Shown one piece after another: positions 22,571 to 34,029 of a stretch of DNA of 64,000 nucleotides; position 1 is the stretch's first letter; each line of letters opens with the position of its first letter. The notes under the pieces were generated by a model, which did no database searches, was not told where the DNA came from, and saw nothing but the letters and a program-made list of their open reading frames with translations. This DNA comes from Lepus europaeus (lineage: Eukaryota; Chordata; Mammalia; Lagomorpha; Leporidae), in NCBI RefSeq assembly GCF_033115175.1, contig NC_084847.1, positions 44,997,905-45,061,904 on the forward strand, given 5' to 3'. Made by a program: the position numbers and the translations under genes.

Positions 22571-23789
22571 CTCCTGGGGCACCCCAGACGCGACCTCTCC
22601 CACGACGAGATCCCCAGCCCCTGCAGGCACTGCAAGAGCCCTCCCTGGGCACCCCAGACGCGAACTGCCCCCTTCCTTGTCCCAGCCCCTGCAGGCACTG
22701 CGAGAGCCCTCCCTGGGCACCCCTGACATGAACCGCCCCCGCCCAGATCACCAGCCCCTGTATGCACTGTGAGAGCCCTCCTGGGGCACCCCAGACGCGA
22801 CCCCGACCCCCGCCCAGATCCCCAGCCCCTGTAAGCACACGGATAGCCCTCCCTGGGCACCAGAGACGTGACCTGCTGCCGCCCAGGTCCCCAGCCAGAG
22901 CAGGCACTGCGAGAGCCCCACTCCCCCCCCACCGCCCCGTGGACCCCAGATGTGACTCCGCCCCCTGCCCAGGTCCCAAGCCACTGCTGACACTGCGAGA
23001 GCCCTCCCTGGGCACAGGAGACACGACCCGCCCCTGCCAAGGTCCCAAGTCCTTGCAGGCACTGGGAGGGCACTCCTTGGGCATCCCAGACTCGGTCCGC
23101 CGCCGCCCAGGGGCCCAATATGCAGGCACTGGGAGAGAACTCCCTGGCACACGAGACAGGACCCCGCACCCTGTCCAGGTCCCAAGCCACTGCAGGCACT
23201 GCGAGAGCCCTCCTTGGACACCCCAGACGCGACCCGCCCACGCCCAGGGGCCCAGGCTATGCAGGCACTTCCAGAGCCCTCCCAGGCACCCGAGACGCGA
23301 CGCGCCCCCGTCCGTGTACCAGCTCCTGCAAGCACTGCGTGAACCCTCCCTGGGCATGCTAGAGGCTTCCCAGGCCTCCTGCCCAGATCCCCAGTCCCTG
23401 CAGGCACTGGGAGAGCCCTCCCTGGGCACCCCAGATGCGACCCACCGCAAACCCAGAATCCAAGCCCCTGTAGGCACTGTGATAGCCCTCCATGGGTACC
23501 CCAGAAGTGACCGCGCCCATCACCCAGATCCCTAACGCCTGCAGGCAATTTGAGAGCCCTCCTGGGGCATTCCAGACGTGATCCCACCCTCTGCCCAGTT
23601 CCCCAGCCCCTGCAGGCATTGCGAGAGCCCTCCCTGGGCAACCCAGACACGAACAGCCCCCGCTCAGGTCCCCAGACACTGCAGGCACTGCAGAGCCCAC
23701 CTTGGGCACACCAGACACGACCCCGCTCCCCTCCCAGATCCCCAGCCCCTGCAGGCACTGTGAGAGCCGTCCTTGGGCACCCCAGACGC

Positions 23790-24074
23790 GACTCCGCCCC
23801 CCACCCAGATCCCCAGCCCCTGCAGACACTGTGAGAGTCCTCCTTGGGCACCCCGGACGCGACCCCCGCACCCAGCCCAGATACCCAGGCCCTGTAGGTA
23901 CTGCGAGAGCCCTCCCTGGCACCCCAGACGCGACGCCGCCCGCCGCCCAGATCTGCAGCCCTGCAGGCACTGTGAGAGCCGTCCTTGGGCACCCGAGACA
24001 GGACCCAGCACCCTGCCTAGGTCCCCAGCCCCTGCAGGCACTGCGAGAGCCCTCCCTGGGCACCCCAGACGCGA
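23790..24074. repeat. Four-monomer local duplication next to the higher-order block
   Basis: The monomer series containing GCAGACACTGTGAGAGTCC, then GATACCCAGGCCCTGTAGG, then GATCTGCAGCCCTGCAGG occurs at about 23,819-23,970 and again at about 24,101-24,250. The offset is about 283 bp, or four monomers. Confidence 0.8.
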
Positions 24075-26101
24075 CTCCGCCCCCCACCCAGATCCCCAGC
24101 CCATGCAGACACTGTGAGAGTCCTCCTTGGGCACCCCGGATGCGACTCCGCACCCAGCCCAGATACCCAGGCCCTGTAGGTACTGCGAGAGCCCTCCCTG
24201 GCACCCCAGACGCGACGCCGCCCGCCGCCCAGATCTGCAGCCCTGCAGGCACTGTGAGAGCCCTCCCTGGCACTGGAGATGGACCCGCCCCCTGCCCAGA
24301 TCCCCAGCCTCTGCAGGCACTGCGAGAGCCCTCCCTGGGTACCCCAGACACGACCCCCGCCCCCTCTCAGAATCCAAGCCCTAGCAGGCACTGCAATAGC
24401 CCTCCCTGGGCACCCCAGACTCAACCACGCCCCCCTCCGAGAATCCAAGCCCATGCAGGCACTGCGATAGCCCTCCTGGGGCACCCCAGACGTGACCCCG
24501 CCCTCTGCCCAGGTCCCAAGCCACTTCACACACTGCCAGAGTCCTCCCTGGGCAACAGAGATGCAACCTATCCTCGCCCAGATCCCCAGAAACTGCAGGC
24601 ACTGCGAGAGCCCTCCTGGGGCACCCCAGACGTGACCTCTCCCACGATGAGATCCCTAGACCCTGCAGGCACTGGGAGAGCCCTCCCTGGGCACCCGAGA
24701 TGTGACCCGCCCCCTCCCAGAATCCAAGCCCCTGCAGGCACTGCGATAGCCCTCCATGGTCACAGGAGACACGACCTGCCCCCGCCCAGGTCCCCAGCCC
24801 TAGCAGGCACTGTGAGAGCCCCACCCCCCCCCAGGGACCCCAGACGAGACCCCGCAACTGCCCAGGTCCCAAGCCATTGCAGGCATTGCGAGTGCCCTTC
24901 TCGGCTCCCTACAAATGACCCCGCCTGCGCCCAGATGCCCAGCCCAGTAGGCACAGCGAGAGACCTCCCTGGCACCCCAGATATAACCCCGCCACCTGCC
25001 CAGGTCCCAAGAACCAGCAGGCATTGCGAGAGACCTTCCTGGGCAACCGACTTGCGACCGGCCGCGTCCTTGATCCCCAGCCCCTGTCGGCACTGCGAGA
25101 GCCCTCATTGGGCACCCAGACGCGACCCCACCCTCGCCCAGATCCCCAGCCCCTGCAGGCACTGTGAGAGCCCTCCTTGGGCACCCCAGACGTGACCCCG
25201 TCCCCTGCCCTGGACCCATACCCTGCACACACTGCGAGAGCCCTCCCTGGGCACCAGAGACGCTTCCCCGCCACCTGCCCAGGTCCTAAGGCACTGCAGG
25301 CACAGCGAGAGCCATTCTGGGCACCCGACACGCGATCCGCCCCCGCCAGATCCCCGGCCCAGCAGGCACCTGCGAGAGCTCTCCCTGGGAACCCGAGACG
25401 CGACCCGCCCCTCCCCCAGACCCCCAGGCCCTGCAGGCACTGGGAGAGCCCTCCTTGGGCGTCCCAGACGCGACCCCGCCCCAGCCCAGATCCCCAGGCC
25501 CTATGGGAACTGCAAGAGCCCTCATTGGGCAGCCAAGACGTGGCTCGCCCACGCCCAGGTCCCGAGCCCCTGCAGACACTGCGAAGGTCCTCACTGGGAA
25601 CCCAGACGCGACCCCGCCCCCCCCAGACCCCAGCCCCTGCAGGCACTGTGAGAGCCCTCATTGGGCACCCCAGATGCGACCCCGCCCCCCTGCACAGGTC
25701 CCCAGCACCTGCAGGCACAGCGAGCGCCCTCATTGGGTACCCGAGATGCTAGCCCGCCCCCCTCCCAGATGCCCAGCCTCTGCAGGCAGTGCGAGAGCCC
25801 TCATTGGGCACCCCCAGACGCGACCCTCTCCTGCCCAGGTCCCAAGCCACTGTAGGCACTGTGAGAGCCCTTCCTGGGCACCCGAGAGTCGACACGCCCC
25901 CGTCCGGGTCCCAGTCCCTGCTGGCACTGCAAGAGACCTCCCTGGGCACCCAAGTCGTGACCCGCCCCTGCCCAGGCCCCCAGCCCCTGTAGGCACGACG
26001 AGAGACCCTGCTTGGGCACCCCAGACGTGACCCCGGCCCCCGCCCAGATCCCCAGCCCCTGCAGGCACTGTGAGAGCCCTCCCTGGGCACCCCAGATGCG
26101 A
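24075..26101. repeat. Higher-order repeat, copy 1 (about 2.03 kb)
   Basis: A block of about 29 monomers whose rare variants (CCATGCAGACACTG, CTCGGCTCCCTACAAATGA, CCTTGATCCCCAGCCCC) recur in the same order in the next two copies. The marker CCATGCAGAC is at 24,101 here. Confidence 0.95.
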
Positions 26102-28122
26102 CTCCGCCCCCCACCCAGATCCCCAGCCCATGCAGACACTGTGAGAGTCCTCCTTGGGCACCCCAGACGCGACTCCGCACCCAGCCCAGATACCCAGGCC
26201 CTGTAGGTACTGCGAGAGCCCTCCCTGGCACCCCAGACGCGACGCCGCCCGCCGCCCAGATCTGCAGCCCTGCAGGCACTGTGAGAGCCCTCCCTGGCAC
26301 TGGAGACGGACCCGCCCCCTGCCCAGATCCCCAGCCTCTGCAGGCACTGCGAGAGCCCTCCCTGGGTACCCCAGACACGACCCCGCCCCCTCTCAGAATC
26401 CAAGCCCTAGCAGGCACTGCAATAGCCCTCCCTGGGCACCCCCAGACTCAACCACGCCCCCCTCCGAGAATCCAAGCCCATGCAGGCACTGCGATAGCCC
26501 TCCTGGGGCACCCAGACGTGACCCCCGCCCTCTGCCCAGGTCCCAAGCCACTTCACACACTGCCAGAGTCCTCCCTGGGCAACAGAGATGCAACTATCCT
26601 CGCCCAGATCCCCAGAAACTGCAGGCACTGCGAGAGCCCTCCTGGGGCACCCCAGACGTGACCTCTCCCACGATGAGATCCCTAGACCCTGCAGGCACTG
26701 GGAGAGCCCTCCCTGGGCACCCGAGATGTGACCCGCCCCCCTCCAGAATCCAAGCCCCTGCAGGCACTGCGATAGCCCTCCATGGTCACAGGAGACACGA
26801 CCTGCCCCCGCCCAGGTCCCCAGCCCTAGCAGGCACTGTGAGAGCCCCACCCCCCCCAGGGACCCCAGACGAGACCCCGCAACTGCCCAGGTCCCAAGCC
26901 ATTGCAGGCATTGCGAGTGCCCTTCTCGGCTCCCTACAAATGACCCGCCTGCGCCCAGATGCCCAGCCCAGTAGGCACAGCGAGAGACCTCCCTGGCACC
27001 CCAGATATAACCCCGCCACCTGCCCAGGTCCCAAGAACCAGCAGGCATTGCGAGAGACCTTCCTGGGCAACCGACTTGCGACCGGCCGCGTCCTTGATCC
27101 CCAGCCCCTGTCGGCACTGCGAGAGCCCTCATTGGGCACCCAGACGCGACCCCACCCTCGCCCAGATCCCCAGCCCCTGCAGGCACTGTGAGAGCCCTCC
27201 TTGGGCACCCCAGACGTGACCCCGTCCCCTGCCCTGGACCCATACCCTGCACACACTGCGAGAGCCCTCCCTGGGCACCAGAGACGCTTCCCCGCCACCT
27301 GCCCAGGTCCTAAGGCACTGCAGGCACAGCGAGAGCCATTCTGGGCACCCGACACGCGATCCGCCCCCCGCCAGATCCCCGGCCCAGCAGGCACTGCGAG
27401 AGCTCTCCCTGGGAACCCGAGACGCGACCCGCCCCTCCCCAGACCCCCAGGCCCTGCAGGCACTGGGAGAGCCCTCCTTGGGCGTCCCAGACGCGACCCC
27501 GCCCCAGCCCAGATCCCCAGGCCCTATGGGAACTGCAAGAGCCCTCATTGGGCAGCCAAGACGTGGCTCGCCCACGCCCAGGTCCCGAGCCCCTGCAGAC
27601 ACTGCGAAGGTCCTCACTGGGAACCCAGACGCGACCCCCGCCCCCCCCAGACCCCAGCCCCTGCAGGCACTGTGAGAGCCCTCATTGGGCACCCCAGATG
27701 CGACCCCGCCCCCTGCACAGGTCCCCAGCACCTGCAGGCACAGCGAGCGCCCTCATTGGGTACCCGAGATGCTAGCCCGCCCCCCTCCCAGATGCCCAGC
27801 CTCTGCAGGCAGTGCGAGAGCCCTCATTGGGCACCCCAGACGCGACCCTCTCCTGCCCAGGTCCCAAGCCACTGTAGGCACTGTGAGAGCCCTTCCTGGG
27901 CACCCGAGAGTCGACACGCCCCCGTCCGGGTCCCAGTCCCTGCTGGCACTGCAAGAGACCTCCCTGGGCACCCAAGTCGTGACCCGCCCCTGCCCAGGCC
28001 CCCAGCCCCTGTAGGCACGACGAGAGACCTGCTTGGGCACCCCAGACGTGACCCCGGCCCCCGCCCAGATCCCCAGCCCCTGCAGGCACTGTGAGAGCCC
28101 TCCCTGGGCACCCCAGATGCGA
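26102..28122. repeat. Higher-order repeat, copy 2 (about 2.02 kb)
   Basis: Nearly identical to copy 1. The marker CCATGCAGAC is at 26,128, an offset of 2,027 bp. The few differences are single-base indels in C-runs and isolated substitutions. Confidence 0.95.
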
Positions 28123-30105
28123 CTCCGCCCCCCACCCAGATCCCCAGCCCATGCAGACACTGTGAGAGTCCTCCTTGGGCACCCCAGACGCGACTCCGCA
28201 CCCAGCCCAGATACCCAGGCCCTGTAGGTACTGCGAGAGCCCTCCCTGGCACCCCAGACGCGACGCCGCCCGCCGCCCAGATCTGCAGCCCTGCAGGCAC
28301 TGTGAGAGCCCTCCCTGGCACTGGAGACGGACCCGCCCCCTGCCCAGATCCCCAGCCTCTGCAGGCACTGCGAGAGCCCTCCCTGGGTACCCCAGACACG
28401 ACCCCGCCCCCTCTCAGAATCCAAGCCCTAGCAGGCACTGCAATAGCCCTCCCTGGGCACCCCCAGACTCAACCACGCCCCCCTCCGAGAATCCAAGCCC
28501 ATGCAGGCACTGCGATAGCCCTCCTGGGGCACCCCAGACGTGACCCCGCCCTCTGCCCAGGTCCCAAGCCACTTCACACACTGCCAGAGTCCTCCCTGGG
28601 CAACAGAGATGCAACCTATCCTCGCCCAGATCCCCAGAAACTGCAGGCACTGCGAGAGCCCTCCTGGGGCACCCCAGACGTGACCTCTCCCACGATGAGA
28701 TCCCTAGACCCTGCAGGCACTGGGAGAGCCCTCCCTGGGCACCCGAGATGTGACCCGCCCCCTCCCAGAATCCAAGCCCCTGCAGGCACTGCGATAGCCC
28801 TCCATGGTCACAGGAGACACGACCTGCCCCCGCCCAGGTCCCCAGCCCTAGCAGGCACTGTGAGAGCCCCACCCCCCCCAGGGACCCCAGACGAGACCCC
28901 GCAACTGCCCAGGTCCCAAGCCATTGCAGGCATTGCGAGTGCCCTTCTCGGCTCCCTACAAATGACCCGCCTGCGCCCAGATGCCCAGCCCAGTAGGCAC
29001 AGCGAGAGACCTCCCTGGCACCCCAGATATAACCCCGCCACCTGCCCAGGTCCCAAGAACCAGCAGGCATTGCGAGAGACCTTCCTGGGCAACCGACTTG
29101 CGACCGGCCGCGTCCTTGATCCCCAGCCCCTGTCGGCACTGCGAGAGCCCTCATTGGGCACCCAGACGCGACCCCACCCTCGCCCAGATCCCCAGCCCCT
29201 GCAGGCACTGTGAGAGCCCTCCTTGGGCACCCCAGACGTGACCCCGTCCCCTGCCCTGGACCCATACCCTGCACACACTGCGAGAGCCCTCCCTGGGCAC
29301 CAGAGACGCTTCCCCGCCACCTGCCCAGGTCCTAAGGCACTGCAGGCACAGCGAGAGCCATTCTGGGCACCCGACACGCGATCCGCCCCCGCCAGATCCC
29401 CGGCCCAGCAGGCACTGCGAGAGCTCTCCCTGGGAACCCGAGACGCGACCCGCCCCTCCCCAGACCCCCAGGCCCTGCAGGCACTGGGAGAGCCCTCCTT
29501 GGGCGTCCCAGACGCGACCCCGCCCCAGCCCAGATCCCCAGGCCCTATGGGAACTGCAAGAGCCCTCATTGGGCAGCCAAGACGTGGCTCGCCCACGCCC
29601 AGATCCCGAGCCCCTGCAGACACTGCGAAGGTCCTCACTGGGAACCCAGACGCGACCCCGCCCCCCCCAGATCCCCAGCCCCTGCAGGCACTGTGAGAGC
29701 CCTCATTGGGCACCCCAGATGCGACCCCGCCCCCTGCACAGGTCCCCAGCACCTGCAGGCACAGCGAGCGCCCTCATTGGGTACCCGAGATGCTAGCCCG
29801 CCCCCCTCCCAGATGCCCAGCCTCTGCAGGCAGTGCGAGAGCCCTCATTGGGCACCCCAGACGCAACCCTCTCCTGCCCAGGTCCCAAGCCACTGTAGGT
29901 ACTGTGAGAGCCCTTCCTGGGCACCCGAGAGTCGACACGCCCCCGTCCGGGTCCCAGTCCCTGCTGGCACTGCAAGAGACCTCCCTGGGCACCCAAGTCG
30001 TGACCCGCCCCTGCCCAGGCCCCCAGCCCCTGTAGGCACGACGAGAGACCTGCTTGGGCACCCCAGACGTGACCCCGGCCCCCGCCCAGATCCCCAGCCC
30101 CTGCA
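28123..30105. repeat. Higher-order repeat, copy 3 (about 1.98 kb)
   Basis: The marker CCATGCAGAC is at 28,149, an offset of 2,021 bp from copy 2. The block ends near 30,105, where the monomer breaks into GCATGGGGGAGCCCTACC. Confidence 0.95.
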
Positions 30106-32689
30106 GGCATGGGGGAGCCCTACCATTCACACTAGATAGGACCCCGCACCCCGCCTGTGTCCCAAACCCTGCAGAAATGGCGATAGCGCTACTCTGGCCA
30201 CCCCAGACGGAACTCTGAATTCTACATGGGCCCCACTCCTGCATGCTGGCTGAGGGCTCTACCTGGATATCCCAGCAAGCATTGCGAGAGACCACCCTGG
30301 GCAGCGGATTTGCGACCCGCCGCAGCCTAGATCCCCAGCCCCTGCAGGCATGGCGAGAGCCCTCCCTGGGCACCCCACACGCAACACGCCCCCTGCTCAG
30401 TTCCCAACCCACTGCAGGTGGGTTACCCGAGATGCAACCCGCCCCCGCCCAGATCCCCAGCCCCTGCAAGCACTGCGAGAGCCCTCCAAGGGCACTCGAG
30501 AAGCGACCCGCCCCTACCTAGATCCCCAGCCCTAGCAGGCACTGCGAGCGCCCTCCCTGGGCACCACAGAAGCCGCCCCGCCCGCTGCCCAGTGCCCAAG
30601 CCCCAGCAGACACTCGAGAGCCATCCCTGGCACCAGAGATGGGACCTGCCCCGCCCAGATCCCCAGCTCCAGCAGGCACTGCGAGAGCCCTGCCTGGGAA
30701 CGCCAGACGCGACCCAGCACCCTGCCCAGGTCCCCAGCCCCTGCAGGCATTTTGAGCGCCCTCTCTGGGCACACCAGATACGTCCCCGCCCCCTGCCCAC
30801 GGCCCCAGCTCCTGCAAGCACTGTGAGAAGCCTCCATGGGCACCAGAGACGTGACCCGCCCCTCTCCGGGTCCCAGCACCTGCAGGCACTGCAAGAGCCC
30901 TCGTTGGGCACCAGAGACGCTTCCCCGCCCCCTGCCCAGGTCCCAGCCACTGCAGGCACAGCGAGAGCCCTTCTGGGCAACCGACAGGCGACCCGCCCCC
31001 GCCCAGATCCCCGCATCCTGCAGGCAATGGGAAAGCCCTCCCTGGCACCCCAGGTACAACCCCACACCCCGCTCCTGTCCCAAACCGTGCAGAAATGGCT
31101 CTAGCGATACTCTGGATAACCCAGATGCGACCTGCCCAATGCCCAGATCCCAAGCCCCTGCAGACACTGTGAGAGCCCTCCCTGGGCACCCAAGACGCTA
31201 CCCATCCACGGCCAGATCCTAAGTCCCAGCAGGAACTACAAGAGCCCTCCCTGGGCACTCAAGATGCTTCCCTGCCTCCTTTCCAGATCCCCAGCCCCTG
31301 CAGGCACTGTGACAGCCCTCCTTGGGATCTCCAGACATGACCCCGCCCACCCCCCAGATCCCCAGCCCCTGTAGGCTCTGCGAGAGCCCACACTGAACAC
31401 CCCATACAGGACCCCACCCCCACCAGGATCACCAGCCACAGCAGGCATTGTGAGAGCCCTCATGGGGCCACCCCAAGATGCGACACCGCCCCCTGCACAG
31501 GTCCCCAGCCCCTGCAGGCACTGCAACAGCCCTCCTTTGGCTCTCCAGACGCGACCCCGCCCCCCACCTCTGCGCAGATCCACAGCCCCTGTAGACTCTG
31601 CGAGAGCCCACACTGAACACCCCATACAGGACCCCACCCGCGCCAGGATCCCCAGCCCCAGCAAGCATTGTGAGAGCCCTCATGGGACACCCCAGACGCA
31701 ACCCCGCCCCCTGCACAGGTCCCCAGCACCAGCAGGTACTGCGAGAACCCTCCTTGGGCACCTGAGAAGCGACCTGCCCCTGCCCAGATCCCCAGCCTCT
31801 GCAGGCACTGCCAGAGCCCTTATGGGCAACCCAGACCCGACCCCACCACCTGCCAAGGTCCCAAGCCACTGCAGGCACAGCTAGAGCAATACCTGGGCAC
31901 CCGAGATGCGACCCACCCCCGCCCAGATCCCCAGCCCATGCAGGAACTGTGAGAGCCCTCCTTGGCAATAGAGACGCGACCCGCCCCGCCCAGATCCCCA
32001 GCCCCTGCAAGCACTGCGAGAGCCCTCCTTAGGCGTCCCAGAGGAGACCCCTCCCCTGCCCAGATCCCCAGCCTCTGCAGGCACTGCGAGAGCCCTCCTT
32101 GGGCGTCCCAGACATGACCCCGCCCCTGCCCAGATCCCCAGCCACTATAGGCACTGTGAGAGCCTTCATTGGGCACCCAGATGCGACCCCACCCCTGCCC
32201 AGATCCCCCGTCCCTGCAGGCACTGCGAGAGACCTCCTTAGGCATCCCAAACGAGACCCCGTCCCTGCCCAGATGTTCAGCCCCTATAGGCACTGCGAGA
32301 GCCTTCACTGGGCACCCGACGCGACCCCAGCCCCGCCCAGGTCCCCAGTCCCTGCAGGCACTGTGAGAGCCATCATTGGGCACCCCAGACGGGACCCCGA
32401 ACTCCCCGCCCAAAATCCCCAGACCATGTAGGCACTCGAGAGCCCTCCCTGGGCACCCGAGACGTGACCCGCCCCCGCCTAGATCCCCAGCACCTGCAGG
32501 CACTATGACAGCCCTTCTTGGGCTCTCCAGACGTGATGCCGCCCACCCCCCAGATCCCCAGCCCCAGCAGGATCTGCGAGAGCCCTCATTGGGCACCCCA
32601 TACGCGACCCCACCCCGGCCCATATCCCCAGCCCCTGAAGGCACTGTGAGAGCCCTCATTGGGCATCCCAGACGTGACCCCGCCCTCTG

Positions 32690-33400
32690 CACAGGTCCCC
32701 AGCACCTGCAGGCACAGCGAGCGCCCTCATTGTGTACCCGAGACGCTACCCCCGCCCCCCTTTCAGATGCCCAGCCCCTGAGGGCAGTGCGAGAGCCCTC
32801 ATTGGGCACCCCAGACGCGACCCCCTCCTGCCCAGGTCCCAAGCCACTGTAGGCACTGTGAGAGGCCTTCCTGGGCACCCGAGAGGCGACACGCCCCCAT
32901 CCGGGTCCCAGTCCCAGCTGGCACTGCAAGGCCTTCCTTGGCACCCAAGACGTGACCCCGCCCCCTTCCCAGGTCCAAAGCCCCTGCACGCACTGAGAGC
33001 CCTCCCTGGGCACCCAAGAAGTGACCCACCCCTGCCCAGATCCCCAGGCCCTATGGGAACTGCGAGAGCCCTCATTGGGCATCCAAGACGTGGCCCGCCC
33101 ACGCCCAGGTCCCGAGCCCCTGCAGACACTGCGAAGGTCCTCACTGGGAACCCAGACGCGACCCCACCTCTGCCCAGATCCCCAGCCCCTGCAGGCACTG
33201 TGAGAGCCCTCATTGGGCACCCCAGATGCGACCCCCGCCCCGTGCCCTGATCCCATGCCCTGCAGGCACTCTGAGAGCCCTCCCTGGGCACCAGAGACGC
33301 TTCCCCGCCACCTGCCCAGGTCCTAAGGCACTGCAGGCACAGCGAGAGCCATTCTGGGCACCCGACACGCGATCCGCCCCCGCCAGATCCCCGGCCCAGC
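32690..33400. repeat. Diverged partial copy of the higher-order unit
   Basis: Monomers here share rare variants with 25,695-26,000 and 25,200-25,370 in a similar but rearranged order: GCACAGCGAGCGCCCTCATT, CGGGTCCCAGTCCC, and CTAAGGCACTGCAGGCACAG. Divergence is clearly greater than among the three main copies, so this is an older cousin. Confidence 0.75.
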
Positions 33401-34029
33401 AGGCACTGCGAGAGCCCTCCCTGGGAACCCGAGATGTGACTCGTCCATGGCCAGATCCTCAGTCCATTCAAGAACTGCAAGAGCCCTCCCTGGGCACCCA
33501 AGACCCTTCCCCGCCTCCTGCCCAGATCTCCAGCCCCTGCAGGCACTGCGACAGCCCTCCTTGGGCTCTCCAGACGCGACCCCCCCCCCCCAGATCCCCA
33601 GCCACTGTAGGCTCTGCGAGAGTCCACACTGAACACCCCATACAGGACCCCACCCCCGCCAGGATCCCCAGCCCCAGCAAGCATTGTGAGAGCCCTCCCT
33701 GGGCACCCCAGACACGACCCCGCCCCCTGCACAGGTCCCCAGCACCTGCAGGCACTGCGAGAGCCCTCCATGGGCACCTGAGAAGCGACCTGCCCCTGCC
33801 CAGATCCCCAGCCTCTGCAGGCAGTGCGAGAGCCCTCACTGGGCACCCCAGACGCGACTCCGCCCCTGCCCAGATCCCCAGCCGCTGCAGGCACTGCCAG
33901 AGCCCTTCTGGGCACCCCAGACCCGACACGCCCCCGTCCAGATCACAGTCCCTGCACGCACTGCGAGAGCCCTCCCTGTGCATCCCAGATGCGTCCCCAC
34001 CCCCCGGCCCCCCTGTGTCCCAACTCTTT

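Noticed and set aside
20867-33915. Many frames of 150-500 codons on both strands in the minisatellite (for example 23,702-25,195 plus; 31,820-33,256 minus)
   Set aside because: Open frames occur in several phases on both strands of the same GC-rich unit. The unit length of 69-71 bp is mostly not a multiple of three, so no constant protein repeat is maintained. They are by-products of few stop triplets.
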